Source: Bacteroidaceae bacterium
Lineage (GTDB): Bacteria; Bacteroidota; Bacteroidia; Bacteroidales; Bacteroidaceae
NCBI GenBank assembly: GCA_017617315.1
Contig: JAFZWM010000002.1
Span: 1 to 64,000 of the forward strand
Direction: 5' to 3'
Length of the DNA stretch: 64,000 bases
Shown: positions 51,033 to 60,783 of the stretch, piece by piece
How the letters are laid out: the number at the start of each line of letters is the position of its first letter
Position numbering within the stretch: position 1 is the stretch's first letter
The notes under the pieces: model-generated
Database searches by the model: none
Told to the model about the DNA's origin: nothing
Seen by the model: only the letters and a program-made list of their open reading frames with translations
Made by a program: the position numbers and the translations under genes

Positions 51033-52568
51033 ATGGCAAAGAAAGCACTTCTGATGATCCTCGACGGATGGGGCATCGGTAACCACGGCAAGGGTGACGT
51101 AATCTTCAACACCCCAACTCCTTTTATGGATTATCTTAACAAGACATACCCTAACTCACAACTTCAGGCAAGCGGCGAGAACGTTGGTCTGCCAGACGGA
51201 CAGATGGGTAACTCAGAGGTTGGTCACCTTAACATCGGTGCCGGCCGTGTGGTTTATCAGGATCTTGTTAAGATTAACCGCGCATGTGCCGACAAGAGCA
51301 TCATGCAGAATCCTGAGGTTGTTTCAGCTTTCACTTACGCTAAGGAGAATGGCAAGAACATCCACTTCATGGGCCTTACTTCTACCGGAGGCGTACACTC
51401 ATCGCTTACTCACTTGTTCACTCTCTGCGACATCGCTAAGGAGTACGGACTCGACGGAAAGACATTCATCCACTGCTTTATGGATGGCCGTGATACCGAC
51501 CCAAAGAGCGGTAAGGGCTTCATCGAGCAGCTTCTTGCTCACACCGAGAAGAGCGCTGGTCAGATTGCATCTATCGTAGGCCGATTCTACGCTATGGACC
51601 GCGACAAGAGATGGAACCGCGTTAAGATTGCATACGACCTGATTGTAAACGGCATCGGTACAAAGGCTACCGACCTCGTTAAGGCTATGCAGGACAGCTA
51701 CGACAAGGACGGCGTAAACGACTACAAGGGCACAGACGAGTTCATTGAGCCTATCGTAAACGCTAATGTTGACGGCAGAATTAAGGAGGGCGATGTTGTA
51801 ATCTTCTTCAACTATCGTAACGACCGTGCAAAGGAGCTTACTCAGGTTCTCTCACAGCAGGATATGCCAGAAGAGGGCATGAAGACAATTCCGGGCATCC
51901 AGTACTACTGCATGACTCCATACGATCCTAACTTCAAGAACGTACACATCCTCTTCCCTAAGGAGAACGTACAGAACACTCTTGGCGAGTATATCGCAAG
52001 CAAGGGTTTGAAGCAGCTTCACACAGCCGAGACAGAAAAGTATGCTCACGTTACATTCTTCTTCAACGGCGGTAGAGAGGCTCCATACGACAACGAGGAG
52101 CGTACTCTCGTTGCTTCTCCAAAGGTTGCTACTTACGATTTGCAGCCAGAGATGAGCGCATTCGAGGTTAAGGACAAGCTCGTTGCTTCAATCAAGGAGA
52201 ATAAATTCGACTTCATCGTCGTAAACTTCGCTAACGGCGATATGGTAGGCCACACGGGCATCTACAGCGCAATAGAGAAGGCTGTCGTTGCAGTTGACGC
52301 TTGCGTTAAGGATGTTATCGAGGCTGCCGTAGCTAACGACTATGAGGCTGTAATCATTGCCGACCACGGAAATGCCGACAACGCAATCAATCCAGACGGC
52401 ACTCCAAACACCGCTCACTCATTGAACCCTGTTCCGTTCATCTACGTTACTCAGAATAAGGATGCAAAGGTCGAGAACGGTATTCTTGCCGATGTCGCTC
52501 CATCAATCCTGCACATCATGGGACTTGAGCAGCCAGCCGACATGACAGGTCATTGCCTTATTAAGTAA
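51033..52568 (+). CDS. gpmI: 2,3-bisphosphoglycerate-independent phosphoglycerate mutase
   Basis: 511 residues, cytoplasmic glycolytic enzyme that interconverts 3- and 2-phosphoglycerate with two Mn ions and a phosphoserine. The metal-binding start [10 protein letters not shown], the catalytic Ser 61 in [15 protein letters not shown], the transferase-domain block [13 protein letters not shown], and the later [14 protein letters not shown] and IADHGNADN motifs are all present. Alkaline phosphatase superfamily, full length. Codon use is of the highly expressed type. It has its own promoter and terminator. Confidence 0.97.
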   Translation: MAKKALLMILDGWGIGNHGKGDVIFNTPTPFMDYLNKTYPNSQLQASGENVGLPDGQMGNSEVGHLNIGAGRVVYQDLVKINRACADKSIMQNPEVVSAFTYAKENGKNIHFMGLTSTGGVHSSLTHLFTLCDIAKEYGLDGKTFIHCFMDGRDTDPKSGKGFIEQLLAHTEKSAGQIASIVGRFYAMDRDKRWNRVKIAYDLIVNGIGTKATDLVKAMQDSYDKDGVNDYKGTDEFIEPIVNANVDGRIKEGDVVIFFNYRNDRAKELTQVLSQQDMPEEGMKTIPGIQYYCMTPYDPNFKNVHILFPKENVQNTLGEYIASKGLKQLHTAETEKYAHVTFFFNGGREAPYDNEERTLVASPKVATYDLQPEMSAFEVKDKLVASIKENKFDFIVVNFANGDMVGHTGIYSAIEKAVVAVDACVKDVIEAAVANDYEAVIIADHGNADNAINPDGTPNTAHSLNPVPFIYVTQNKDAKVENGILADVAPSILHIMGLEQPADMTGHCLIK

Positions 52569-52594
52569 AAGTCAAATTAAGTCTTAAATATAAT

Positions 52595-52629
52595 ACTCCC
52601 TTCGGTTTCGCGGCCGAAGGGAGTTTTTT
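52595..52629 (+). terminator. Rho-independent terminator of gpmI
   Basis: ACTCCCTTCGG (52595-52605) pairs with CCGAAGGGAGT (52614-52624), followed by T residues. Confidence 0.9.
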
Positions 52630-52684
52630 ATATTAATAAATCTTAATAAATCGCTTGTTTTTCGCTTATTTTGTAGGAAAAATG

Positions 52685-52692
52685 TATCTTTG
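52685..52692 (+). promoter_or_regulatory. -7 element for the WG-repeat gene
   Basis: TATCTTTG, 27 bases before the ATG. A TTCG at 52661-52664 lies 20 bases upstream as a poor -33 element. Confidence 0.55.
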
Positions 52693-52719
52693 CTATCTGA
52701 ACATTCTTAAGCATTAATT

Positions 52720-53925
52720 ATGAAAAGATTTCATATATTTTTATCGTTTTTCATGACATTTGGCGCAGCGTTGAATGCCCAGCTGCCAACTCCGTCGCTT
52801 CCCGGCGATGTAAAGCAGATATCCGTGCCGGAGGACTGCGACATCTCGCCAATTCACAACGGCCTGATTAAGGTTACCGACCTTTCGACCCTTTCGTGCG
52901 GATTCGTCAATCTGAAGGGTGAATACGTTTATCCCGTCAAGTTCTACTGCGAGAACAATGTTGAAAGCGAATTCAGCGGCGGATGCGTGGTCAGAGAGCA
53001 GAACGGCAGATGGGCGGTGCTCGACACCCTCGGACACGTTGCCGAACTGCCAGCCGAGTGTAAGTATGTTACCGACTTTGTCGATGGCGTGGCTCTTGTC
53101 TGGAACGAGGTGAGAGAGCACAACAAGGCAAAGGTTACGATATATTTCGTAAACGACAAGGGCGAGAAGGTATTCCCAAATTTTGAGCAGACGGTTGTAG
53201 GTCCAAGCTACCGCGAGTTTGTAAAGCCCGGAAAGCTTAACGAGCAGCGTCGTGCATATTATGATTTCAACGCAAAACTCTGGGGCTACATGAACGACAA
53301 GGGCGAGGTGGTTATAAAGCCGCGCTTTGCCAATGCGCTTGCCTTCAATGAGGGTATGGCGGCCGTTCTCGATGCAAACTCAAAACTTTGGGGATTCATA
53401 AACCGTCAGGGCGAGCAGGTTATTCCGCCAACATACAAGGCTTTTCCCGGACAGTTCTCGGAAGGATTCTGCCCGGTTCTGTTAGAAGATAACCGCACAA
53501 CGGCTTATATCGACAAGACAGGAAAGATTGTAAACCAGAACTTCGTAAACGGAAGCGGATTCTGCTACGGCTATGCCATTGTTGGCAAGCGCGAGGGTCT
53601 TGGCATCAGATACATAACTGTTGATAAGGACTTCAGCGAACGTCTTACGCTCGACGGCGTGATGGCTTTCCCGACAGACAGCAAGAATCTTACGCGCGGA
53701 CATCTGTTCAGCGACGGAATGACGATAATTCAGGGCAAGGTTTACAGCTCGTCTGGCGCGGTTGCAATACAAGGCAACGAGATGGACGATGAATTCAAGC
53801 CATTCTCAGAGCAGGGATTGGCATTCTGCAAGACTAAAATCGGCGGCGCCGAGAAGATTGGATTCATTGATCGAGAGGCTAAGTTTGTAGTTGTATTCAA
53901 CAAAGACGGCAAGCATTCAAAATAA
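52720..53925 (+). CDS. WG-repeat exported protein
   Basis: 401 residues. Signal peptide (FHIFLSFFMTFGAALNA, cleavage near residue 20). The mature protein is made of WG-type beta repeats of about 50-60 residues: GRWAVLDTLGHVAELP, KLWGYMNDKGEVVIKPRF (about 188-205) and KLWGFINRQGEQVIPPTY (about 225-242) are the clearest. Such repeats form beta surfaces that often mediate binding. Function unknown; probably periplasmic or surface-exposed. It is followed after 3 bases by the paralogue of the 1951-2886 protein, suggesting a shared transcript. Confidence 0.85.
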   Translation: MKRFHIFLSFFMTFGAALNAQLPTPSLPGDVKQISVPEDCDISPIHNGLIKVTDLSTLSCGFVNLKGEYVYPVKFYCENNVESEFSGGCVVREQNGRWAVLDTLGHVAELPAECKYVTDFVDGVALVWNEVREHNKAKVTIYFVNDKGEKVFPNFEQTVVGPSYREFVKPGKLNEQRRAYYDFNAKLWGYMNDKGEVVIKPRFANALAFNEGMAAVLDANSKLWGFINRQGEQVIPPTYKAFPGQFSEGFCPVLLEDNRTTAYIDKTGKIVNQNFVNGSGFCYGYAIVGKREGLGIRYITVDKDFSERLTLDGVMAFPTDSKNLTRGHLFSDGMTIIQGKVYSSSGAVAIQGNEMDDEFKPFSEQGLAFCKTKIGGAEKIGFIDREAKFVVVFNKDGKHSK

Positions 53926-53928
53926 CGT

Positions 53929-54876
53929 ATGATACCCGTAGGACTAAGATTATCGCGCAGCTTCGCATCGGTTCTGATGTTTGTGCTACTGTCATTGTCT
54001 GCCTTCGCGCAGCGAGGTCAGTCGCCCGAAGATATAGCTTTGGCCCGCAAGAAATTCACTTCTCCGCTGAAAGAAGTAAAGATAACTCGAAGAGTATCAT
54101 ACCTCATCATTAATAAGGAACTGGCAGAGAATTATCTCAGCAAGGATTTGCTGGGCGACGATCTTGCCATGACGCAGAACGACTGGCTGCCGCTGTGCTA
54201 TATGTGCATAGAGGACTTTAACAAGCTGATTGATGCCAATGCCAAGATTACGGCAGCCGAGGCTCACAATGCCGTTCTTGAGGCGCAGCGATACAAAGGT
54301 CTTTTCCTGAAGAAGATAAACGAGTATCAGACGTGGCTCGATGTATCCCGCAAGCGAACCATCGAAGATGACGAACTCGATCCGATAGGCAACGAAACTC
54401 CCGAAAAGAAGAAACGCATATTCGAAGACCGCGCAATGCTGAAGGGCATTCTTAATGCCGATTCTGTGGTCCACATCCTTACATCGGTATCGCGCGAGGA
54501 ACTCTACAAAAAATACAGAACGCGATTCGTAAAGTACGACGACGAGAAGAAAAAGGACTATGCCGAAATGGACGGCGTGCCAATCACGTTCAAGTACGAC
54601 CGTTATCTGAACAACTGCGTCGAAGTATCGTTTAAGCTAAGCGGAAACAGAAACTCAACGTTCCTTTACAGCCTTATGAGCAAGACTTGCCCGTTTAAGT
54701 ATGTAAGTCGCTCAAAATCGCACACAATGAAGCTTACGCAGTATGGCTCGCAGTGGGTCGACGGTGAAGTTACGATTTATCAGTATAAAGACTTTATCTG
54801 CAAGGCGTTCGATAACGGCAAGACTATTGAATACACGTTCTACAAGAAGGTTGTAATAAAGAAGAAAACATTCTAA
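53929..54876 (+). CDS. Secreted protein of unknown function, paralogue of the product at 1951-2886
   Basis: 315 residues. Signal peptide (SFASVLMFVLLSLSAFA, cleavage near residue 27). Shared blocks with the product of 1951-2886 are DIALARKKFTSPLKE, ELAENYL, W-PL-YMC-EDFNKLIDAN near 75-105, and KSHT with the strands after it at the C-terminus. The middle is rich in Lys, Arg, Asp and Glu (KKRIFEDR; KYDDEKKKDYAEMDG). No family is recognised. Between the WG-repeat gene (3 bases before) and the DUF3109 gene (9 bases after), so probably in an operon, unlike its lone paralogue. Confidence 0.75.
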   Translation: MIPVGLRLSRSFASVLMFVLLSLSAFAQRGQSPEDIALARKKFTSPLKEVKITRRVSYLIINKELAENYLSKDLLGDDLAMTQNDWLPLCYMCIEDFNKLIDANAKITAAEAHNAVLEAQRYKGLFLKKINEYQTWLDVSRKRTIEDDELDPIGNETPEKKKRIFEDRAMLKGILNADSVVHILTSVSREELYKKYRTRFVKYDDEKKKDYAEMDGVPITFKYDRYLNNCVEVSFKLSGNRNSTFLYSLMSKTCPFKYVSRSKSHTMKLTQYGSQWVDGEVTIYQYKDFICKAFDNGKTIEYTFYKKVVIKKKTF

Positions 54877-54885
54877 ATTCATAAT

Positions 54886-55467
54886 ATGATTCAGATTGAT
54901 GATGTTGTTGTATCTCTAGATTGTCTGAAAGAGAAGTTCTGCTGCGACATTTCGGCATGCCACGGCGAATGTTGTATCGAGGGTGATGCAGGTGCTCCGG
55001 TAGAGCAGGAAGAGGTTGAAAAACTCGAAGAGGTGCTTCCCGAGATATGGAACGACCTCTCGGCTGCGGCGCAGGCCGTTATAGACAAGCAAGGGGTTGT
55101 TTATGTTGATGAGGAAGGCGATTTGGTAACGTCGATAGTAAACGGCAAGGACTGCGTGTTTACTTGCTACGACGATAAGGGAACATGCTACTGTGCTATC
55201 GAGAAGGCTTATCGCGAGGGTAGAGTTAATTTTTACAAGCCAGTATCATGCCATCTTTATCCCATCAGAGTGGGCGATTACGGACCGTATAAGGCGCTAA
55301 ACTATCATAGGTGGGATGTATGTAAGGTTGCCGTACTTAAAGGGCAACAGGCGGACGTTCCGGTTTACAAGTTCCTGAAAGAGCCTCTTATCCGCAAATT
55401 CGGTCAGGCTTGGTACGACGAGCTTTGCGATGCCGCCGAGGAACTGAAGAAACAGAAATACATTTAA
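54886..55467 (+). CDS. DUF3109 family Cys-rich protein
   Basis: 193 residues, cytoplasmic. An N-terminal cluster KFCCDISACHGECCIEGDAG and a central FTCYDDKGTCYCAIEKA, together with PVSCHLYPIR, match the DUF3109 pattern, related to YkgJ-type CxxxCxxCC zinc or iron-sulfur binding proteins. About ten Cys residues are available for metal. Biochemical role not known. Last gene of the unit and followed by a terminator. Confidence 0.87.
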   Translation: MIQIDDVVVSLDCLKEKFCCDISACHGECCIEGDAGAPVEQEEVEKLEEVLPEIWNDLSAAAQAVIDKQGVVYVDEEGDLVTSIVNGKDCVFTCYDDKGTCYCAIEKAYREGRVNFYKPVSCHLYPIRVGDYGPYKALNYHRWDVCKVAVLKGQQADVPVYKFLKEPLIRKFGQAWYDELCDAAEELKKQKYI

Positions 55468-55479
55468 CAGACGAATAAC

Positions 55480-55523
55480 GATGTCGGATTCAGAAACAAA
55501 ACAGAATTCGACATCTTTTTTTT
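55480..55523 (+). terminator. Rho-independent terminator of the WG/DUF3109 unit
   Basis: GATGTCGGATTC (55480-55491) pairs with GAATTCGACATC (55504-55515, one mismatch) and runs into eight T residues. Confidence 0.85.
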
Positions 55524-55543
55524 GTGCCCTATATAAACAGTTT

Positions 55544-55577
55544 GCGCTGGCTCAAGAATCACTTCTGAAGCCAGCGC
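55544..55577. other. Hairpin downstream of gyrB
   Basis: GCGCTGGCT (55544-55552) pairs with AGCCAGCGC (55569-55577), with further pairing inside (AGAA/TTCT). It lies 43 bases beyond the gyrB stop on the minus strand. No T tract follows, so it may be a processing or weak termination signal. Confidence 0.55.
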
Positions 55578-55619
55578 GAGAATATATGTAAGATTTGAAT
55601 GATAGTTGTCTACCTATTA

Positions 55620-57584
55620 TTAAGCATCGATGTTTGCGTATGTTGCATTCTTCTCGATGAACTCGCGGCGTGGACCAACATCCTCGCCCATAAGCATTGA
55701 GAAGATATAGTCGGCCTCGGCTGCGTTCTCTATCGTAACCTGCTTCAGCAGTCTGGTCTCTGGGTTCATTGTTGTCTCCCAAAGCTGCTCAGGGTTCATC
55801 TCACCCAAACCTTTGTATCGCTGCGTATGGATGCCGGTTTCGCTACCGTTTCCGTACTTGGCAATGAATGCTTCGCGCTCCTCGTCGGTATAGCAGTATT
55901 CCTTAATCTTACCCTTTGTGCAGAGGTAGAGTGGAGGAGTGGCGATATAAAGGTGGCCAGCCTCGATAAGCTGAGGCATATAGCGGTAGAACAATGTCAT
56001 GATAAGTGTGTCGATGTGAGAACCATCGACATCGGCATCGGTCATGATGATTGTCTTCCAATATTTCAGTTTCTCGATGTTAGCTTCCTTGCTGTCGCCG
56101 TTTACGCCGAAACGGATGCCGAGCGAAGTGATGATGTTGTTAACCTCGTCGCTCTCGAAAGCCTTGTGCCACATTGCCTTCTCCACGTTAAGAATCTTAC
56201 CGCGCAGAGGAAGGATGGCCTGAGTGCGTCGGCTGCGTCCCTGCTTTGCAGAACCGCCCGCAGAGTCTCCCTCGACAAGGAACAACTCACATTCTTCAGG
56301 ATTCTTGCTCGAACAGTCGGCCAATTTGCCCGGCAGACCGCCGCCGCTCATTGGGCTCTTGCGCTGAACGCTCTCGCGAGCCTTGCGTGCTGCAACGCGC
56401 GCTGTGGCTGCAAGTACAACCTTGTCGACAATCAGCTTAGCCTCTTTTGGATGCTCCTCCAAATAGTAGTTCAGAGCCTCGCCAACAGCCTGCTGTACGG
56501 CTCCTGCCACCTCGTTGTTGCCAAGTTTGGTCTTTGTCTGACCTTCGAACTGTGGCTCTGCCACCTTGATTGAGATTACGGCTGTAAGACCTTCGCGGAA
56601 GTCCTCACCGCTGATTTCAACCTTGTTTTTCTCAAGTTTCTCAAGTTCCTTCTGGCACTGCTCCTCTGCATACTTCTTCAGCGAGCGTGTAAGCGCCATA
56701 CGGAATCCCATCAGGTGTGTACCGCCCTCGATGGTGTTGATGTTGTTGACGTATGAATGGATATTCTCGCTGTAGCCGGTGTTGTACATGATGGCTACCT
56801 CGATAGGAATATTCTGCTTCTCTGTGTTCAGGTAGATAACATCATCGAACAGATGGATTCGGCTTGAATCAACGTAGCGTACAAACTCCTTCAGACCGTC
56901 CTTTGAGTGGAAAGTCTCTGTTCTGATGTTGCCTTCTTCGTCCTTGCGCAAGTCGGTAAGCGTGATTGTGATTCCTGCGTTCAGGAATGCAAGCTCGCGC
57001 ATACGGTTTGCCAGAATGTCGTACTTGTATTCTGTTGTGATGAAGATGCTGCCGTCTGGCCAGAATTGCTGGCGTGTACCGGTCTTGTCGGTTGTACCCA
57101 CTTCCTTCACAGCATACAGTGGCTTACCAGTCTCGTATTCCTGCTGGTAGATTTTGCCGTTGCGGAATACCTGCGATGTCATGTGTGTAGAAAGGGCATT
57201 AACGCACGATACACCAACACCGTGCAGACCGCCTGACACCTTGTACGAGCCCTTGTCGAACTTACCTCCGGCATGAAGCACAGTCATTACCACCTCGAGT
57301 GCCGACTTATGCTCTTTCGGATGCATATCAACAGGAATACCGCGTCCGTTGTCTTCTACTATAATTGAGTTGTCTTCGCATATTGTAACTTCGATGTGTG
57401 TACAATATCCGGCTAATGCTTCGTCGATAGAGTTGTCTACTGTTTCGTAAACCAAATGATGGAGACCTTTCTCGCTGATGTCTCCGATATACATAGCGGG
57501 TCTTTTGCGGACAGCTTCAAGTCCTTCCAAGACCTGAATACTACTGCCGGTATATCCGCCATTATTGTTCTGTTCTTCTGCCAT
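55620..57584 (-). CDS. gyrB: DNA gyrase subunit B
   Basis: 654 residues from the ATG at 57584. ATPase subunit of gyrase, which introduces negative supercoils. The GHKL ATPase domain has DNSIDEALAGYC, VEDNGRGIPVDMH and GGLHGVGVSCVNALS; the Toprim domain has LVEGDSAGGSAKQGRSRRTQ, GKILNVEKA and MTDADVDGSHI; the tail RRFIEKNA-type (GPRREFIEKNATYA) closes it. A longer frame to 57611 starts in the promoter region. Quinolone-related positions were not assessed. Confidence 0.97.
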   Translation of the reverse strand: MAEEQNNNGGYTGSSIQVLEGLEAVRKRPAMYIGDISEKGLHHLVYETVDNSIDEALAGYCTHIEVTICEDNSIIVEDNGRGIPVDMHPKEHKSALEVVMTVLHAGGKFDKGSYKVSGGLHGVGVSCVNALSTHMTSQVFRNGKIYQQEYETGKPLYAVKEVGTTDKTGTRQQFWPDGSIFITTEYKYDILANRMRELAFLNAGITITLTDLRKDEEGNIRTETFHSKDGLKEFVRYVDSSRIHLFDDVIYLNTEKQNIPIEVAIMYNTGYSENIHSYVNNINTIEGGTHLMGFRMALTRSLKKYAEEQCQKELEKLEKNKVEISGEDFREGLTAVISIKVAEPQFEGQTKTKLGNNEVAGAVQQAVGEALNYYLEEHPKEAKLIVDKVVLAATARVAARKARESVQRKSPMSGGGLPGKLADCSSKNPEECELFLVEGDSAGGSAKQGRSRRTQAILPLRGKILNVEKAMWHKAFESDEVNNIITSLGIRFGVNGDSKEANIEKLKYWKTIIMTDADVDGSHIDTLIMTLFYRYMPQLIEAGHLYIATPPLYLCTKGKIKEYCYTDEEREAFIAKYGNGSETGIHTQRYKGLGEMNPEQLWETTMNPETRLLKQVTIENAAEADYIFSMLMGEDVGPRREFIEKNATYANIDA

Positions 57585-57608
57585 TTTGTAGCTTTCAAAA
57601 ATTTTCAG

Positions 57609-57616
57609 CAAAGTTA
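57609..57616 (-). promoter_or_regulatory. -7 element for gyrB
   Basis: Minus-strand TAACTTTG, 24 bases before the ATG. No clear -33 element. Confidence 0.5.
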
Positions 57617-57704
57617 CTAAAAAACATTGAAATAGAGAAATGAAAAATGCCTAAAAAACCTTAAATAATAAGCAGATAGGATGTGTTTTTCGGAGGTGGT
57701 GTAA

Positions 57705-57744
57705 ATATACAACAAATGGCCGAATTCTATTGAATTCAGCCATT
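57705..57744 (-). terminator. Terminator of rpsT
   Basis: AATGGCCGAATTC (57715-57727) pairs with GAATTCAGCCATT (57732-57744). On the minus strand a T-rich tract follows, 26 bases after the rpsT stop. Confidence 0.75.
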
Positions 57745-57770
57745 GTTATTCTTCTTGAAAAGAGTGGAAA

Positions 57771-58025
57771 TTAAGCCAACTTGTTGATGTAGATAGCGAG
57801 CTTAGACTTCAGATTAGCTGCCTTGTTAGCGTGGATGATGTTAATCTTAGCCAACTTGTCCAGAGTCTTCTGCATAGCAGGGTAGAGAGCCTGTGCCTCA
57901 GCCTTATCTGTAGTAGCGCGAAGCTTGCGAACAGCGTTACGCATAGTCTTTGCGTAGTATCTGTTGTGAGCGCGACGCTTCTCCTCTTCTCTGATTCTCT
58001 TAATTGATGATTTGTGATTTGCCAT
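57771..58025 (-). CDS. rpsT: 30S ribosomal protein S20
   Basis: 84 residues, Lys/Arg/Ala-rich, all helical. [21 protein letters not shown] is the family start, and [20 protein letters not shown] the conserved end. It binds 16S rRNA early in 30S assembly. The gene lies just downstream of tRNA-Glu on the same strand, a Bacteroidales arrangement, and could be co-transcribed with it. Confidence 0.96.
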   Translation of the reverse strand: MANHKSSIKRIREEEKRRAHNRYYAKTMRNAVRKLRATTDKAEAQALYPAMQKTLDKLAKINIIHANKAANLKSKLAIYINKLA

Positions 58026-58064
58026 TTCGACTAATCTTTTACTTGTTGTGAATTGTTATTATTG

Positions 58065-58136
58065 TAGTCCCTAGGAGAGTCGAACTCCTCTTTAGAGAAT
58101 GAAAATCTCTCGTCCTAACCGATAGACGAAGGGACC
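58065..58136 (-). tRNA. tRNA-Glu (anticodon TTC)
   Basis: Minus-strand cloverleaf of 72 bases. Acceptor GGTCCCT/AGGGACT (G-T closing pair), D arm GTCTATCGGTTAGGAC, anticodon arm AGAGA-TTTTCAT-TCTCT giving TTC, T arm GGAG-TTCGACT-CTCC. CCA is not encoded. rpsT follows 39 bases downstream on the same strand. Confidence 0.95.
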
Positions 58137-58258
58137 GTTTATCTTCTTAGCGGTTGCAAAGATACGGCGAGTTTTTCAATTATGCAAAAAAAACTGAAAG
58201 AAAATTAGTTTTTGCGCCAAAAAATGCCTAAAAATCCTCTGCTTATGCGCTTTTTTAG

Positions 58259-58266
58259 TAGTTTTG
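58259..58266 (+). promoter_or_regulatory. -7-like element for recO
   Basis: TAGTTTTG fits TAnnTTTG, 17 bases before the preferred recO ATG; a second match, TAAATTTG at 58271-58278, lies even closer. No good -33 element. Confidence 0.4.
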
Positions 58267-58283
58267 TGCGTAAATTTGGTATC

Positions 58284-59009
58284 ATGCTGCAAAAAACAAA
58301 GGGAATAGTTCTGCATGTTTTGAAGTACGCCGATGCCTCTCTCATCGTTGATGTATATACCGAGAGATTTGGCAGACTGGCTTTCTCGGTGCGGATGTCA
58401 AAGTCGAAAAGAAGTCAGGTCAGGACTTCTCTCTTCCAGCCGCTCGCGCTGCTCGACATGGAGATTGACTACAAGCCAAACCGCCAGCTTCAGCGAGTGC
58501 AGAGCATGGCTTCGGAATATCCGTACAGCACAATTCCGTACAATCCGGTTAAGTCTACCATAGCGATGTACCTTTCCGAGGTGCTTTATCGCATTATCAG
58601 GGAGCAGGTTAGCGACGAGCGTCTGTTCTCTTACCTCTATTATTCTCTGCTGTGGCTCGACAGGGCCGACCGTGGCATTGCCAATTTCCATCTTGTGTTC
58701 ATGATGCATCTTTCGCGATTCTTGGGTATCTATCCCAATCTCGACGATTTCAGCAGCAGCAGTTTTTTCGACATGCGCAACTCGTGCTTCACGCCGATTC
58801 TGCCGGGACATTCGCAGTATCTTATACCGTCCGAGGCATCGAAACTTCCGCTGCTTCTGAGGATGAACTACGATACGATGTATCTGTTTTCATTCACTCG
58901 CAGTGAAAGAGACCGATGCCTCGAACTGATTAGCGACTATTATCGGCTTCATATTGCTGATTTTGCCGAGATTAAGTCGTATGAGATTCTGAAAGAAGTC
59001 TTTTCTTAG
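58284..59009 (+). CDS. recO: DNA repair protein RecO
   Basis: 241 residues from the ATG at 58284. RecO anneals DNA strands and, with RecR, loads RecA on SSB-coated DNA. The N-terminal OB fold begins LQKTKGIVLHVLKYADASLIV with VYTERFGRLAFSV; a helical domain follows (YPYSTIPYNPVKSTIAMYLSEVLYRII). The Cys zinc cluster of many RecO proteins is not evident. An upstream start at 58212 would add 24 residues before the OB fold and is less likely. The stop overlaps the convergent yqeY stop by 4 bases. Confidence 0.9.
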   Translation: MLQKTKGIVLHVLKYADASLIVDVYTERFGRLAFSVRMSKSKRSQVRTSLFQPLALLDMEIDYKPNRQLQRVQSMASEYPYSTIPYNPVKSTIAMYLSEVLYRIIREQVSDERLFSYLYYSLLWLDRADRGIANFHLVFMMHLSRFLGIYPNLDDFSSSSFFDMRNSCFTPILPGHSQYLIPSEASKLPLLLRMNYDTMYLFSFTRSERDRCLELISDYYRLHIADFAEIKSYEILKEVFS

Positions 59010-59455
59010 GCGAGAAGGCTCTTTACAACGGCAGAGATTGCCTTGCCGTCGGCTTTTCCTGCAAGTTTCTTGCTTGCTGTGCCCATAACCTTGCCCATGT
59101 CTTTTGCAGATGTCGCACCAACTTCGGCAATGATTTCCTTAAGTGCTGCCTCGAGCTCCTCTGGGCTCATCTGCTTTGGCAGATATCCCTCGATAACTCT
59201 TACCTGTGCAAGCTCTTCTTCTGCCAAATCCTCGCGACCTTTCTCCTTGTAGAGATTGGCCGATTCTGTTCCTTGCTTTGCCAGTTTCTGAAGAATCTTA
59301 AGGGCTGCGTCGTCCTCGAGAGTATCGTTTGCTCCCGGAGCAGTCTTTGCCTCGATGAAGTATTTCTTTATGTTGCGCAAGGTCTCGAGTCTTACCTTGT
59401 CCTTAGCTTTCATTGCTTCTTTGATGTCATTGCTGACCTGATCGAATAGTGCCAT
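59006..59455 (-). CDS. yqeY: GatB/YqeY domain protein
   Basis: 149 residues. A helical protein of the YqeY family, related to the tail domain of the amidotransferase GatB: MALFDQVSNDIKEAMKAKDK, a central RVIEGYLPKQMSPEELE, and GKVMGTASKKLAGKADGKAI. It may affect tRNA-dependent amidation, but its function is not established. Last gene of the cell-division operon, 26 bases after ftsZ. Confidence 0.93.
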   Translation of the reverse strand: MALFDQVSNDIKEAMKAKDKVRLETLRNIKKYFIEAKTAPGANDTLEDDAALKILQKLAKQGTESANLYKEKGREDLAEEELAQVRVIEGYLPKQMSPEELEAALKEIIAEVGATSAKDMGKVMGTASKKLAGKADGKAISAVVKSLLA

Positions 59456-59481
59456 AATTGCTGTAATTTTTTATGTTGATT

Positions 59482-60765
59482 TTATAAGAATCTGATTGTA
59501 CCGTCGTCGGCAACCGTATCTTCGGTTTCCTGATTGTTGGTTGTTGTAACCGCCTGACGCTGCTTGATGTTGTTAAGCGTCTTTACATCGCGTTTGTAGG
59601 CCGGAGAGTTCTCAACGTCGCTAACGATGTTGTCGTCGTCAAGATCCTCAGGATTGAAGATGAACAACTGATATTCCTTGTTGCATTTCTGACCCAGACC
59701 ATGATAGTACTTGTCGATTGTCTCGCTCATGCGAGTCTCGTCGATGCCTTGTCCGTTGATAGCCTCCTTTGTGCCGAAGCCCGATGCCAGAACGGTGATT
59801 CTTACCTTGTCGCCAAGGGTAGGGTCGTCAGAAAGTCCCCATTTGCAGACGTAGTCGTTTTCAAGGTTGTCCATGAACTCTCGAACCTCGTCCATCTCGT
59901 CGGTGCGCAGGCCTGTGGCATCATCGCCGCTGCTGGCCAGATTGAGCAGGATGCGCTGTGCCTTCCAAATCTCGTTATCGTTGAGGAGCGGTGACTTCAG
60001 AGCCTCGTTTATTGCCTTGATGATTCGGTTGTCGCCCGAAGCCTCGCCGGTACTCATCAGAGCCACACCGCCGTCTTTGAGGATGGTGCACACATCGTTG
60101 AAATCGAGGTTTATTATGCCGTGCATGTTTATGATGTCGGCAATGCTCTTTGCTGCAGTGGTGAGCACATTGTTGGCATACAGAAAGCCGTTGTTGAGTG
60201 TTACGCCCGGATAGACTTTGCTGATTCGCTCGTTGTTTATGATGAGCAGAGCGTCAACGTATTTGCTGAGTTCCTCAACGCCGTCGATGGCCTGCTTTAT
60301 CTTTCTCTTTCCTTCCCACATAAACGGGATGGTAACGATGCCCACGGTAAGGATGTCTTTTGCCTTTGCTGCCTTGGCTATGACTGGCGCAGCACCTGTT
60401 CCAGTTCCGCCACCCATGCCGGCTGTGATGAACACCATTCGTGTGCCGTCGCTCAGCATCTTGTTTATGTCTTCCATGGTTGCCTCTGCCTCGGCGCGAC
60501 CCTTGTCTGGGTTGTTTCCAGCTCCAAGACCTTCGACACCGAGCTGCAGCTTGCGGGTGATAGGCGAGTCGTCGAGTGCTTTCTTATCGGTGTTGCAAAC
60601 CACGAACGAAACGTCGTTTATTCCCGTTTCATACATCTGCTTTATGGCGTTACCGCCACCGCCGCCAACGCCAATAACCTTGATTATCGGAGCATCTTCG
60701 GGATGATCGAGGACGAATGAATTCATAAATTCATCGTCGTTTATGTTGAAATCTATATTTGGCAT
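59482..60765 (-). CDS. ftsZ: Cell division GTPase FtsZ
   Basis: 427 residues. FtsZ is a tubulin homologue that polymerises into the division ring. The nucleotide-binding segment VIGVGGGGGNAIKQM and the tubulin signature GGGTGTG (118-124) are intact, as is the T7 loop NLDFNDV with catalytic Asp. An unstructured tail (about 330-427) rich in Asp, Asn and Thr leads to the last residues DDGTIRFL, presumably the FtsA-binding peptide. The gene lies 18 bases after ftsA. Confidence 0.97.
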   Translation of the reverse strand: MPNIDFNINDDEFMNSFVLDHPEDAPIIKVIGVGGGGGNAIKQMYETGINDVSFVVCNTDKKALDDSPITRKLQLGVEGLGAGNNPDKGRAEAEATMEDINKMLSDGTRMVFITAGMGGGTGTGAAPVIAKAAKAKDILTVGIVTIPFMWEGKRKIKQAIDGVEELSKYVDALLIINNERISKVYPGVTLNNGFLYANNVLTTAAKSIADIINMHGIINLDFNDVCTILKDGGVALMSTGEASGDNRIIKAINEALKSPLLNDNEIWKAQRILLNLASSGDDATGLRTDEMDEVREFMDNLENDYVCKWGLSDDPTLGDKVRITVLASGFGTKEAINGQGIDETRMSETIDKYYHGLGQKCNKEYQLFIFNPEDLDDDNIVSDVENSPAYKRDVKTLNNIKQRQAVTTTNNQETEDTVADDGTIRFL

Positions 60766-60783
60766 AATTGGTTAAATCAAATG